A DNA stretch of 64,000 nt, taken from Apricaphanius iberus (Eukaryota > Chordata > Actinopteri > Cyprinodontiformes > Aphaniidae). Numbering within the stretch: the stretch's first letter is position 1; each line of letters opens with the position of its first letter. The stretch lies in assembly GCA_028564705.1 (NCBI GenBank), contig JAPXFQ010000065.1, positions 558,001-622,000 on the forward strand, given 5' to 3'. This document shows, one piece after another, positions 11,646-23,400 of this stretch. Under the pieces are notes generated by a model, which saw nothing but the letters and a program-made list of their open reading frames with translations, had not been told where the DNA came from and made no database searches. Both the position numbers and the translations under genes were made by a program.

Positions 11646-12473
11646 CTCAATTTAATCAATTAATACAGCAATGGCGTAGAGCTAGTGAAACTTCAATTAC
11701 TTCTAAATTGACCCATCACTACTTTTCAGTAATTTACTTATTTTAAATATGTTCTATATGTTTAAAAACCTGTTTACAAAGATTGGAGGGGAATTTTGTA
11801 CCTTAACAGTTTGCACTTTGCTATGTTTATTATCAATTAAGTCCTGGTGTGCATGCACTGGAGTACACATGTTGTAAAATGAATGTTAAACAAGGTAAAG
11901 ATGAAAAAAAATATTTGCAATGGATTTTTTACCCCCCAAACATCTGATTTATCTAAAAAAAGTTTTAAAGAAAGCTTATTTTTTCCTGGGTCTCAGGAAG
12001 TTAAAGGAGTGGGCCCAAATATAGCAGTGAGATTATGGCTCAAGCAGAGTCCATGCAGCACTACAATGAAGTCTGGCCTGTGGCAACAGACGCTTCCACA
12101 CTCCTTAAATGGTGCAGCTTTTCCTTGCCTCGAATTCTACCTTATTTCAAACATATGCCAAGTGATTTTCATTGCTCTATGTTTCCTATTGTGAAGTGAA
12201 ATGCTACATGGAGTATTCGCTGTTGGTTTTGGCACTTCTCACCATTAAATATTTAAGGTGAGAGAGATCTTGAAGTACTTTGAAGATTTACCTCTGGTTG
12301 GAAGTGCTTATATTTAAATTTAACTGCCTCAACAACTAACAATCAAATTAACTGATAAGAGGTAGTTATGGCCTGGTTTTCACAGAAAATAATGCTCTTC
12401 ATGGTAAACCACACCACAACTTCTGTTTTAGAACCATTCAGTACGTTTTCATGCAGCAAGAGAAATTTGAATT
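11646..12473. other. Intronic sequence with no recognised feature
   Basis: AT-rich. A 103-codon open frame (11883-12194) shows no domain or splice support and is taken as chance. Confidence 0.5.
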
Positions 12474-13274
12474 ATTGACTTAGTCCGACTTAATCAGACT
12501 TTTAAAATGCATCTATACACCTTCGTCCGGCTGGAGTCAAACTGATCTGGAGTTTCAGAAGCTCGGGTACGGTACTCTAGGTGGATACTGCGATTTGAAG
12601 CGGATTACCTGCAAACAGCCCCCCCACCCGCACTAGCGCGACCCCTCTGGAAGTTAAGAGAGGCGGAAATAAGACTAAGCAATAACATCAGTAGTGTTAT
12701 AAGAGGCATGCGGCATCTAAGACTAATTAAGGGGGGGGGGGGTTCAAAAGAAAAATTAAATACTTGAATTTTACAGTATTTATTTTTTTATTTAACAAAA
12801 TACCAGTTCACAGCAATAACATAAGTTAATAAAATAAACAGTCCATCCACTTTTTTGTGAAAAGTTGCATTGTTTTTTTTGTTTTGTTTTTTTTTTGTTT
12901 GCTTGCTTTACAAACAATTTAAGTGATTGGTGAAAAAAACAGAGTTTGAGACTACATTGTCACATAAAGCTTAGCAAAAAGAAAAAAGACTTTTAATGTC
13001 CTTTTATCAGTTAAAACCTCTGAAATGTGACCAGCTATGATTGGGGACCCACTAGAACAACATCATTGCCTTTATTTTGGTGCTACAGTCCAAGACCCAA
13101 CCTGGGTCCTTTTAGCCCCTCATTATTAAGCACCTGGATATGCCCCTACTCAGAAGCAGTGAACGTTTAGGAAAAATAACTTATTAATCATTCTAAAAAC
13201 TGATAGGAGTCTCTATGTCAGGACAGAGTGAGAAAGTTTTTTTTTTTCTTACTTTGGTCGCAGCACAGCATTAA

Positions 13275-14049
13275 AGGTGCATTCAGACCAAGGGCTTTGT
13301 CAGCATCAGGCAAAGCTCACAAAGCATCTAGTTTGACGCTTTGTTGAAGCTTGCAAAGCTTGCAAAGTCGGCCACTTCTGAGCAAAAAAGAGCGCATGGC
13401 TTCTTTTGTTGCCGGACATTCGGAACTATGGCGGATAGTATTGAGAGACTGGCTTGGCTTTATTTGCTAAATAATCCATTTGTGGATACACCCTATTCTA
13501 CGGCTGTGTTCTGAGTTTGGGGAGTTTAACCATATGCTCCAGGAGCTATGTATGGATGAGGTTCGCTTTCAGCGGTACTTCCGTCTGTCTCGCGCCCAGT
13601 TTGACGACCTCCTGGGCCATATCGGAGCTCGAATCGCCTACCAGGACCCCAACTGCAGGCGCACTATTCCTCCCGAAGAGCGCCTGTCTTCGGTAAGTGT
13701 CATTTAAAAAAATTTAAATCTGCGTTTTTTAGACTTTAAATGTAGGTTTTTCCTGCTCCCGCTACATTCAAAATACGTGTAGTGAAATCACTACAATTAT
13801 AAGCTCTGATTGGTTAACAAGCCGCTTCAGGGCCGTCAGCACCCTCAAAAGTTCAACTAGCTGAACTTCTGCGTTGCTGGCTTTATGAGCTTTGAAGCTT
13901 GAAAAGCAGGAAAAGCTTGAAAAGTTGACGGAGCCATGCTCACAAAGCGCCGCAGAGACCGCGACGCTCCTCCAACTGCCTCCGCCATAGACTTAACATG
14001 TAATCTTGACGTTGCTGACGCTGACAAAGCCCTTGGTCTGAATGCACCA
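13275..14049 (+). mobile_element. PIF/Harbinger transposon, internally deleted, with TAA target duplication
   Basis: The 30-bp ends are inverted repeats (AGGTGCATTCAGACCAAGGG at the left, and its near-complement at the right, both followed inward by CTTTGTCAGC), flanked by TAA at 13272-13274 and 14050-14052, the 3-bp duplication typical of this superfamily. Inside, on the plus strand, is the start of a transposase exon: ATG 13428 (MADSIERLAWLYLL), a frame break, then VRFQRYFRLSRAQFDDLLGHI and PPEERLS, the usual HARBI1-like N-terminal part. It stops at a GTAAGT donor at 13693. The catalytic domain is absent, so the copy could only move with help. Confidence 0.88.
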
Positions 14050-14089
14050 TAAGTCTGTTCATTTTGACACAGTAACTTTGTTTTCTGCC

Positions 14090-14560
14090 TCACCAAAAGC
14101 ACGATCAGCTGTGTACTCGGGCTCAAAGAGCTAGAAAAGACACCTTGATCTGCAGTTGAAGTTACCATCGCGCAGCCGAAATAAAAGAAAACTGGATTTT
14201 AGGTTGGTTGAAAAAATTTTTACTGATTAATAACTCAGAGGATTTAAAAAGTAATTACAGCTCATTGTTTTCCTCATCGGACATATACGGATCATGTAGA
14301 TGTCCTAAATGGCGTACTTTGCCAACAGGAGAAAGACTTTCATGTCCGGAAAAAAGAAACTGTACCCCATAGCACAGGGCAAAATGCAAATGAAACATGT
14401 TTTATTCTCCATCCCTCTCACATAAGAATCAGGGAGTTTACATCATATGCAACACCGTCAGATAGTGGGGGAATTTCGGGAGAATGGTGGCTCCAGGAGA
14501 TTTTCGGGGGAGGGATACTGAAATTCGGGACTCTCCCAGGAAAATCGGGTGTTGGCAAGT
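14090..14560 (+). repeat. Dispersed repeat, copy 1 (inverted copy at 53.7-54.2 kb)
   Basis: GTTACCATCGCGCAGCCGAA, then ATGTTTTATTCTCCATCCCT and CACCGTCAGATAGTGGGGG, match in order the reverse complement of 54170-53680. The right part, rich in TTCGGGAGA/GGGAGAATGG-type text and ending in GTTGGCAAGTATG, resembles the end of a fish DNA transposon family that I cannot name with certainty. No coding sequence. Confidence 0.7.
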
Positions 14561-14806
14561 ATGTCACTACTGCCAGCCTCAGTTTCCTGCCTGAATGTAG
14601 CTGGAAGCTAAGCGCTATTAGGCTAACACATAGGGGCGCATATTACCATCTATCGTTAGGGAGTTGACGTACTTCATTTAATAATTAAATTTTCTGACTA
14701 AAATGTAAACTGGGACTCGGCTCGCTACAGGGGGCAACCCCTTAGTCTGATTACTCCAAAAAGCTTGATGTAGCTGTGCATGTAAACGTCTGACTGACCA
14801 ATCATT

Positions 14807-16867
14807 TGTTATCCATGTACTTATATTATTGTACAATATTGTCATTTATTTAGGTACTGTCATAAAACAGTTATATGCCATCAAATAACTTCATTGCATT
14901 TTTTTTTTTACCTAAAAAAGTTTTACATCACACCTCACTTCCATTTATGGAGGTTTTTATCCCAGAACACTGACGAATAGAAATAAATCAAGCCAGCATT
15001 TCAGGTTGACTATGATGAATACATCAGATTAGTACGCCTGATCAAACCAAGATAACATAGAACAGAAACATATGAAGTAAATCAAAAAATATAAATCCAT
15101 TATTTTTTACTAAACAGTGTACAGTATCCTTTTGAACCTATTCTTTAATGAAGTATTGATGCTTCCATTAAAATTAGACACAGCTGACATATAACAAGTT
15201 GTCTTTCCATACTATATCCTTTTTATGTTTAGCTGCTTAGCAATAAATAAAATGTGTTATATTTTTATCTAACAAACAGTCTTATTTGGGGGTAAAGAGG
15301 TCTCTAAATCATAAAAAAGCTTTCTGTAGGTTTGCCTACAGAAGGTATAAGAAAGGCATATACCTTCAAAACTCTTAGTGGCGTTGACGGATTTTCTTGA
15401 TTTTCTGGGCCTAGAAAAGTCAATTTTAAGCAAAAAAAAAACAATTTTCTAATCATAATTGGGGTACAAAAATAGTATTTTTTTTAAATAATCAATGAAA
15501 ATAAGAATGTCATCAAAAGTCATAGTTGTCATTTTGTAGTTTGAACAGCCCTGCCTCAAGCAGCTTCCAACATCACAATTTTTTGAGTCATAAAACCAAT
15601 TTTTTCTAATAGTAGAATAGTGATTCGCAAATAATGACAAAATTACGGGTTAATAAAAATCCATTGACTCAAAAAGAAAAACATTTAATCTTGGTGGTTG
15701 ATTTCAGTCACTTTCTGTTTGCATCTTTAGGCGCTGGGCTTTAGGTAATAAAGAAATCATTAATCTGTTGTTTTACCTAATATCTTGAGTGTAAAACTGC
15801 ATCAAACTGAGATTTAATTAATTTTTCCTTTCCTCTTCAATTTTTTCTTGCTACTCTAAGGCTCGGAGTAGAATGGTTGGGTTTAATTATTGTTATTATC
15901 ATTGTTAACCTGTAAAGAAGGTCGCCATTGTAATTTCGTCTAGAAGGCTACATAGAGAGATGTTTTTTTGTTTTTGTTTTTTATGATTTTGGAATTTATT
16001 ACACATTTGGTTTCACATACATTTGTAGCATTAGGCTTTGATTGTTTTCATATGAAAAGATTTATCACAATATGTTAGTAAAATGAGAAAATTACCTGTT
16101 TTAAATATCAAGGCTGACCCACGGCTTTGTCAGAGTTTTTAATATTGGCCTACTGTGTGTTTAAGCTAGACATCCCTGCTTAAAATTAGGCATTTAAGAT
16201 GCACATATTTATGTGCTAAAAAAGGAGATGAAAGAAGTTACAAAAAATAATAATAATACAGAAAGCAAATGCTAACTGAAATGAATAATCAGTAAGTAAA
16301 GCTTTGATTCAGCATTGAAGTTTCAAAAAAATTATAGTAACTGCAAAGATTAAAATAAATCCTGTGACTCCTGTGAGAAAATATTTTAGTCGGTTACAAG
16401 GGATTTTTTGATTAAAACAATTAGTATGTTCAATAAATGACAAGGACATGTCTAAGAGCCTTAAGGCATTCAGAAAAAAAATAAAGAACACCTACAGTTC
16501 AAACTGACTTTGGGATAATGTAAAAAAATATTATCTGGGTCAGTTGTGAACAATGGAGCTAATTTAAAATCAGAAAGTAATAAATTGCTTGATTTAAAGA
16601 TCTCTAGTCCATCATTCATCAACCAGCTGTCAGATAGGAATCATCATCATGCTGTAGTGTCTCTTTTCAATTTATATACTTTATGATCTTGGTAAAAGAG
16701 CTTGAGTATTGGGTATTCCACATTTCTGTAACCAAATTGAAACATTTACATAACTCCCAATGTGCATAAAATTATATAAATAACACATACACAGTGTAAT
16801 ATTTAATGTTTGCATGTAAGGTATGGACATTGCTTCCATAAATAAAAAAATTTTCTTTGGTGCTTTG
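14807..16867. other. Intronic sequence with no recognised feature
   Basis: About 2 kb of AT-rich sequence with short homopolymer runs. Open frames at 15449-15640 and 16309-16491 look like chance. Confidence 0.55.
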
Positions 16868-17180
16868 AATAGAAGGGAAGAATAGAATAGAAAAATCCTT
16901 TACTGTCTCACATGGGGAAATTTGGCTGTAACAGCAGCAAAGCAGTTGGAAATACAAACATGAAAGAAGACTAAGAAGTTTAAAGGTATAAGAACAAAAA
17001 AAAACAGAATTTAAGAGTAAACAAAAATTATACTATGGACAGGGTTGTCCATATTTGTAAGCTGAAGTATCAGTAATATACATCACATATCACTGAATGC
17101 AAGATTCCAAAGGAGATTTAAAAAAAATATACAATATACATTCATTATCAGTCAAATATAGACTAAAAGCTGTAAAAAAA
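16868..17180 (-). mobile_element. Probable LINE 3' end (Rex1/Babar type)
   Basis: An AGAATAGAATAG repeat followed by TCCTTTACTGTCTCACATGG and GGGAAATTTGGCTGTAACAG resembles, in reverse, the 3' untranslated end and microsatellite tail of a fish LINE. No coding part is present. The family is uncertain. Confidence 0.4.
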
Positions 17181-17621
17181 TATTGCTGAAAACATTAATA
17201 TATTCAAGCTAGTTGTCCCCCAGAGATAAATATTTAATTAACCTTTTAAACCATGGAATCTCCAGCCATCTCCTTCAACATGATTAAAATATTTCCATCC
17301 CATTAGATTGCAAATATATTTATTGCTCTAATGAAGGGTTGTATAATGCTTTAATACATGAGAAGCTGATAGGTACTGTAACTCAATCTCATAACCATCA
17401 GTATGTCAATCATTAAAAACCAATTAACATTTAGCAGTTAATGAGAGGGGGTCAGAATGAACTCGTCGCTTCCTAGTTTTAAATTTCTTATGGGGACACT
17501 AATGTAGAATGACATCAAGTACTTTTTCAAACTGCATTGTAAGGTTGCAGTACAAAATAGGTTTAGGACAAAAAGACCACATCTCTTTTAATTTTATTAA
17601 TAAAAGAAAATTAAATCTCAC

Positions 17622-17816
17622 CTCTACATATTGGCACTGGGAAATCCCATACTGACACTCCAGCTGCACTGGTCACACAGGTGAGGAGTGAATGCCCATC
17701 CAACACATAGCCTGTGACACATCGGTACCGGATCTTGTCACCAACATTGAACTGAGTGCCATTGCGTATCCCTTTGGGTGGAACTCCTGGGTTTCCACAT
17801 GAAGTGCTTCGTAACT
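17622..17816 (-). CDS. csmd3: CSMD-family gene, exon encoding one complete sushi (CCP) domain
   Basis: This 195-bp exon starts and ends in phase 1, the usual layout for one-exon complement-control modules. It encodes one sushi domain with the four expected cysteines (SCGNPG, RYRC, LTC, PIC) and the conserved Trp before the last Cys (VWDFPVP). Such domains form a small beta fold with Cys1-Cys3 and Cys2-Cys4 disulfides. The text GNPGVPPKGI-RNGT fits the first sushi domain of CSMD3, which follows the first CUB domain, as the exon order here predicts. The acceptor is AG at 17818-17817. An alternative AG two bases later would break the frame with the upstream exon. The donor is GTGAG at 17621-17617. 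The downstream exons lie outside the window. Confidence 0.92.
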
Positions 17817-17829
17817 CTACAACATGCAA

Positions 17830-18690
17830 TAAAAAAAGGAGGACAAAATTACTAAGATAAACAATTTTTTCTATACCTTCAAACATAACTTGTATCATAT
17901 TAGCAACCTTTCAAATCATGGACATTTTTAGTCATTTTGGCAAGGCAGATTTGTACAAGGAGAAAGCAAACAGTAGAGCTTTTTGAAGGGTTTTCCTTAT
18001 TAAGACTAAACAGCAAAATTAGATAGGGGAGGAAGACGAAATGTGCTGTCTAAAGAGAACTGTACCACATCACTGCTACATAAAAAGAAATGAATAGCAT
18101 TAATTTATCATTGTAGGTGCAATAGCCCCATTCAGTTGGCTTTGAATGATAAGGAGGGATGATAGATGAGAGATATGATTTTAAAAGTTACTCACTGTGT
18201 TTTTATATATTTATTGCAATGACGATTAATGACAAGGAGGATTCAAAAACTCCTTGTAGTCTTTTAGGCATCACATGCATCAGAACAGAAATCCTCTGTA
18301 AACAAGACCGGCTGCTTCCAAACAGGCCACATTAATAAACCAGTGTCATCTAGCACTAAAATCTCACCACTAAAAAGCATCAACATGGCATTAAATGTAT
18401 AAATATTCATTGATGCCATAACTGAAATGCACACCGGAAGAAACCGTTTGTAGAAAATCTAATTTTTGGGACTTACAGTAATCAATTCGAGTTTATCGTT
18501 AGAATAAACTAGACATTTTAATTATTGTACAAGGATACAAGAATTTGGTTGGATAGCTGGATGGAACCTTAGCCTCACACCATAATATCAGGGCATTTTT
18601 GTTCAAACCAGCCAACACATCTGTTGGGTCTGACTCATGAATGTTGAAACTAAGACGGTCTGATTGTTAAGATCAGACAAATTTCTTTTT
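17830..18690. other. Intronic sequence upstream of the sushi exon
   Basis: No gene or repeat recognised. Just upstream of the exon the minus strand has a T-rich tract ending in the acceptor at 17818-17817. Confidence 0.5.
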
Positions 18691-19290
18691 CCACGCCATT
18701 CTAACCAATAGCAGAACTATCCGCTTCTTCCCCGTTTTGAATCTGCTGAGCGCTGGATGATCTGCTGTGCCAGTTGGCTGGGATAGCGATCTATCAAAGA
18801 CCCCTGCTGCTGCCGCGGCCTGATTCGTGGCCAATACAAGGAAAGGGGGGCGAAGCGCCCACAGCCGGCATAAAAAGCGATGGATGAAATCCATCTTTCT
18901 CTTCCAGTTCACTTCCACAAGTGGGCAAGTTCTTTCAGAACTTAAAAGGAGAGACCTCTTTTCCTAACATGTGTTTTTGGATCTTTCCCCTTTCTGTAAC
19001 CAAGCCCCTTCAATAGTTTGGCTGGCCCCCAAACTATTTGCACAGTTCGCTGAACCTGGGCCATACAATGATGAACGTGGTCATGCTTGGTCTGAGACGG
19101 ACGAAACAGAGCCATTTCATGAGTATAGATTCAGAACACGTCAGCTAGAATCCTTAGCTGCAGATATAGAGAAGTTTGACCAAAACGCAAATTGATTATT
19201 CCCCAACACATCTAATTATGTTCATAAATTAATCCTCACAGAAAAGATATTTATGCTGAATGCACAATAAACTTTTCAATACGAACTTAA
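18691..19290 (+). other. Promoter-like and ORF-containing segment of unknown nature
   Basis: On the plus strand there are two CCAAT boxes (about 18708 and 18830), a TATA-like CATAAAAAGC (about 18867), a 74-codon open frame (18971-19195) and an AATAAA signal (19266). The frame includes WSETDETEPFHEYRF and ends QLESLAADIEKFDQNAN, which looks more protein-like than its neighbours, but it has no in-frame ATG: TAA lies at 18965 and the first codon used is GTG. The only nearby ATG (18969) opens a 15-codon frame. GC content is higher than in the surroundings, with several CpGs at 18800-18870. It could be an old processed gene copy, a solo retroelement promoter or chance. I do not recognise the protein. 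Confidence 0.3.
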
Positions 19291-19907
19291 CATTAACTGA
19301 TGTGTTTCCAAACTACTTACTAGGTGTACTTGGTTAATGGTTGCAACATTTGTGTAATCTAGAAAATATTAAAAAACATACTAGACTGTCAATAACAGGA
19401 AAAATCAATAATCTTGCATAAAACATGTAAAGACCTAGCTCATAATTTCTTTGGCATATCTAGACGATGTGTGATACTTTGTTTGCTTTTATTCCAAGAG
19501 CTGAGAGAAAGTGACATTTAAAAAATGACAAAAATAGCTGACAGAACAGCTGTGGAGGTCCATATCCATCTGGTAAGAACTAAAACCTGAGCATGTTTCT
19601 TTAATCTGCAAAAATGATGGCGTTCTTACTATTCAGTTTACTCAAACAAAAACAAAAAAATCAATACAAATTCTTAAGATGATGCTTAAGATCTAGAACA
19701 ATGCCAGCTCTGGTTTGTCTTGCATGGATTTATATTCAAGTCATACCAAACATATTAGCTTGTGACTTCTAAGGTGTTTCAATCTCTTGTTTACAGAGAA
19801 GTTGAAATGTGCTTATGAGATTTATCATTGGGCAATGCTTTGGGGTCCTCAGGACTAAATAAAGATATACCATTACACTACATTCATTCGTTTACCCCAG
19901 GTGGTAA
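19291..19907. other. Intronic sequence with no recognised feature
   Basis: Nothing recognised. It ends at the CCAC target duplication of the LTR element. Confidence 0.5.
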
Positions 19908-19911
19908 CCAC

Positions 19912-20457
19912 TGTGGTAATTCTGTATCATTCAGAAAGTAAAAGTCTGTTTTAATTAGCTTGCATGATAGTAAAGAAATGTTTTGTCAAGCATTGTTTAT
20001 GCAGGAAAGCTTTTAAGTCATAAAACTCTGGGGTGAGTTTTTATTGCAAGCTGTAAACAGGATGTCTGTAGAGTCGGGGTGTTGCCATAAAACCATAAAT
20101 TCAGAATGAGCTTTTAAGAAAAAACGTCTCACCCATATGACTGTATAATTTTCTGACAGCCAATAAGAGCTAAGACATTGTTTGGAAATGATCGGATTGG
20201 AGTAAGATTTCGAGGAGAAGGAACGCCTACAACCCTGGCAGGCCCGCTTTTCTATAAAACTGTGAAATAAAGATCAGTTAATTGTTCAGATTTCTTTAAG
20301 TCTGGACCACAGAGGAACTGACGGGGGCAAAATTCCTCTGTAAAACTGCAATTTGTTAATCTGTTCAAAATAAATGTTAAACTGGAAATTGGCTCCATTT
20401 TGTCTCTGCTTGAACATGCATTTGAATTACTTATGATAATTATTTAATTCAACAACA
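19912..20457 (+). repeat. 5' long terminal repeat
   Basis: 546 bp. It contains CCAAT (about 20160), a TATA-like CTATAAAAC (about 20252), and AATAAA (about 20266) just downstream. The last 197 bp (20261-20457) are identical to the 3' LTR. The first part differs by substitutions and by indels, including about 20 extra bases at 20210-20250. Confidence 0.9.
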
Positions 20458-20460
20458 ATT

Positions 20461-20478
20461 TGGTGACCTCGACGTGTG
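20461..20478 (+). other. Candidate primer-binding site of the LTR element
   Basis: TGGTGACCTCGACGTGTG starts three bases after the LTR. It begins with TGG, the complement of the CCA end of tRNA. Which tRNA it fits was not determined. Confidence 0.65.
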
Positions 20479-23400
20479 CAGGGTTTTTTTTTTTTGGACC
20501 AAAAAAAATCCAGTTATTTTTTAAGTTAATATTGAATCTTTAAATAGGTGGATTTTTTTTGCTTTTTTGATTGATTTAAGCAGGAGTTGTTAAGTTGGCC
20601 TAAATAAAGATAAAGCTATAAGTAGTAATTATAAGAATTTAACGAAAAGCAAACGGTATTAATTGGAAAGCAATAAACTGGTTTAAATTATTTTAATAAG
20701 CACCGTGTTGAATGGTACAGAAAATGAGTCTGTGATTTAAATAAGTATCATTTATGCTAAAATTATGTTTGGCTTATTTCTGATGGCTCTATAGACTTTA
20801 GAGATATAGCTTGGTCTCTGAATGAATGACCTAAAGGAGACTGGTGTTAAATTATTTACACAATTGAACATTCTTAAGGATTTTATGGACAAAAATGCTT
20901 ATTGGAGTTATCAAAATTTAACTGGGGCTCATGAAGTAACCCAGTACATTTCAATTCCGTTACAAATTAAATGTTTTTACCATGCAAAACAACACTTATC
21001 ATAGTATATTTTCTAAACTAGTGGGATTTGAATGTTTGGTTTTAAAAAAGAAAACATTAAAACACAGAGTCATCTTTAAGTAATCAGTTTGTTTTTTAAC
21101 AGACTGGGGATAAATTTGGAATTGGTCTAAGGATTGAAAGTAACAATTAAAGTCTTAGGTAGATTTATTTAAGAACAAATAATGAATGTGACCGAATGAT
21201 GGTTTAATTTGAAAGTAAGAAGTAAATTCTAAATTCATTTATTCTGATCGTGTAGAGGCAAAATGTGATTGGACCAGCTACATTGAAGTAATTTTTACCA
21301 TATATTTGAATGCACATTTTGTTTTGACAAATAAGAATCGGTTTTGGTTTTGAAATTTAAGATTAATCTTTCAGATGTTCTTAAAGCTAGTTTATTTGAT
21401 GCTGAGAGTAAATTTACAGGTCCTAAAACATTTTGGAATAGATCTGATCCTAGAATAATGACATAATATATCATTTGATTAGTGGGGACTCTGTAACTGA
21501 CAATTTATTTAGATTTTTGATTTTATTTTCTTTATTTTTTCTTATTTTTATTTTTTGTTTTTTCCTCTTTCTCTCTCAAAATTTATATATTTGGTTCGAC
21601 TTGGATTATGACCCAGATTTCTGAACTGCGGTCTGCTTATTAATTAGAACTTTGGAAAAATGTTAATTTGGGAAGCTGGATTAAAGAAAACGTGATTCAG
21701 TGGTAATGTATTTGACATCTCTAGAAGCTTCAATTTAATTTGGTGTTTATCATTGGAGAAAAGAAAATAAAAAAGAAGCCTGAGAGGAAAAGAGGGATAC
21801 TGAAAAGAAAAATGTTGGTTTTTATTTTTTATTTTTTATTTTATTGCGACTAGTTTTTGTTTAGAGAAATCTCATCTCTTGAACCTCTTTTATTGAATTT
21901 TTTGTTTTGTTTTGTTTGACTGCTGAAGGGAATTAGACTATTGTGTATCCTACGAAAATTTAAGAGGAGTTTTAGTTGCAAAAATCACTTTGACTATGTT
22001 TAGTTCCCTTCACAGAATCGGACAGATGTTTTTGAAGTATGAAAAGTTTTCATTGTTTACAATCAAGAATATTTGGGCAAGTGACCACATTTGGGTTTGT
22101 TTAAAGAGGAATCATATAAGCAAAAGTACTTTGAATGGATATTGGATTGTGTTAAAAAAAAAATATATATATACTTTAGGTTTGGCAAATATTTATAGGG
22201 AAGTTGTTTTGTCAGTGATTTAAATCTTGGATTTTTCTTTAGAAATATAGATAGACTTTGAAGTATAGCAAACTGAAGACTGTTTTTGTAAACTATGTTG
22301 TGTTATCAGTGAGTACTCTTCTCTGGTTTTGTTTTAAACATTTGATGTTTTTAACCTTTTTCAACATCAACAACAGTTATCTCAATGTAAGTAGCATACT
22401 TATATTAGCAGAAAGTATTAATTGATTAAAGGGACAGAGTCGGGGAAAAGTGGTGTTAAGTCTGATTACAAAGGGGTTTAGTTCAATATGAGCTATTCGT
22501 CTCAACCTCAGTGAAGCGAAACCAGGAGAGCCACTTTTCCATAGAGACTTTTAAAAAAAAAAGGGATAGAACCTTTGCAGATGGTTATTGCCTTTATTTT
22601 TGTTATTGCAATGTTTTAGTGGTGTATTAGCAATATCTAACAGAAAAATCCAGCCTTTTTGTTCGTTTCTTTTTTGATTTAATTTTGTTTTTCTAAGAAC
22701 TAAGTGAGTTGATGAGATATTGCGATGCTCCATCTTTATAAATGTTTAATTTACACATGAGATGAAAGAGACATTTATCAAATTGAAAAAATTGAGGAAG
22801 GCATTGCATTGATGAAATATAGACTATAAATTGGATGAAAAATGAAGGAATCATTAATTAAAATACGCAGGGGAAGTATTAGAACAACAGTTTAATTAGA
22901 CGTATAAGGATTGATTATTATTCCTGGTGGAGAGAGCAAACCTGTTGATTGGTATATTTTTACCAGAAATAATATTGAAGAAATTATTACTAGTATAACT
23001 GATTGAAGTAAAATTAAAATAGAGCCCACATAGGCAGTCTGAGTGTGGAAGATATTTAAATTCAGCATTCGAGGAAGGAGACTAATGAATATGAAAATAA
23101 AATGTTTGAATGTAACTTGATTTGAATAAGCTGAGAGGATCGACTGTCTGTTTTTTTTTTTCTTACTCTAATTATATATTTTTTCTCTTTTTCTCATCCT
23201 GCAGCAGAAAACCCCTCAGATAAACATTCTTGAGATGGAATTTATGATCCTGGGGAGATGAGATGGGTGGGGGTGCGTGGGCTGATGACAATAGTGCCAG
23301 GCGCCCGCCGTAACGGCCACAGAGAGAAACATCTTTACGACCAGCGCAGAATTACGATTCTCTTGTGCTCTGCTCCCCCACAGGGAGGCACAGGTGAACT

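Larger units (their letters stand above)
12474..14806. mobile_element. Possible larger inverted-repeat element split by other insertions (tentative)
   Basis: Left part TTAGTCCGACTTAATCAGAC with AATGCATCTATACACC, and right part TTAGTCTGATTACTCC with GCATGTAAACGTCTGACTGACC, look like weakly matching inverted ends. Between them lie a GC-rich stretch (12580-12700), a G10 run, the Harbinger element and another dispersed repeat. The end match is imperfect and no target duplication was found. Confidence 0.3.
1..17621 (-). other. csmd3: csmd3 intron downstream of the first sushi exon (partial, at least 17.6 kb)
   Basis: It begins at the GTGAG donor next to 17622 and runs off the start of the window without another recognisable CUB or sushi exon. 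It is rich in LINE, Tc1, piggyBac and Harbinger remains. Confidence 0.8.

Noticed and set aside
11883..12194. 103-codon plus-strand frame
   Set aside because: Low complexity, no motif, no start context or conserved partner.
17815..17816. Alternative acceptor AG two bases downstream for the sushi exon
   Set aside because: It would break the reading frame with the upstream exon; the AG at 17818-17817 keeps phase 1.
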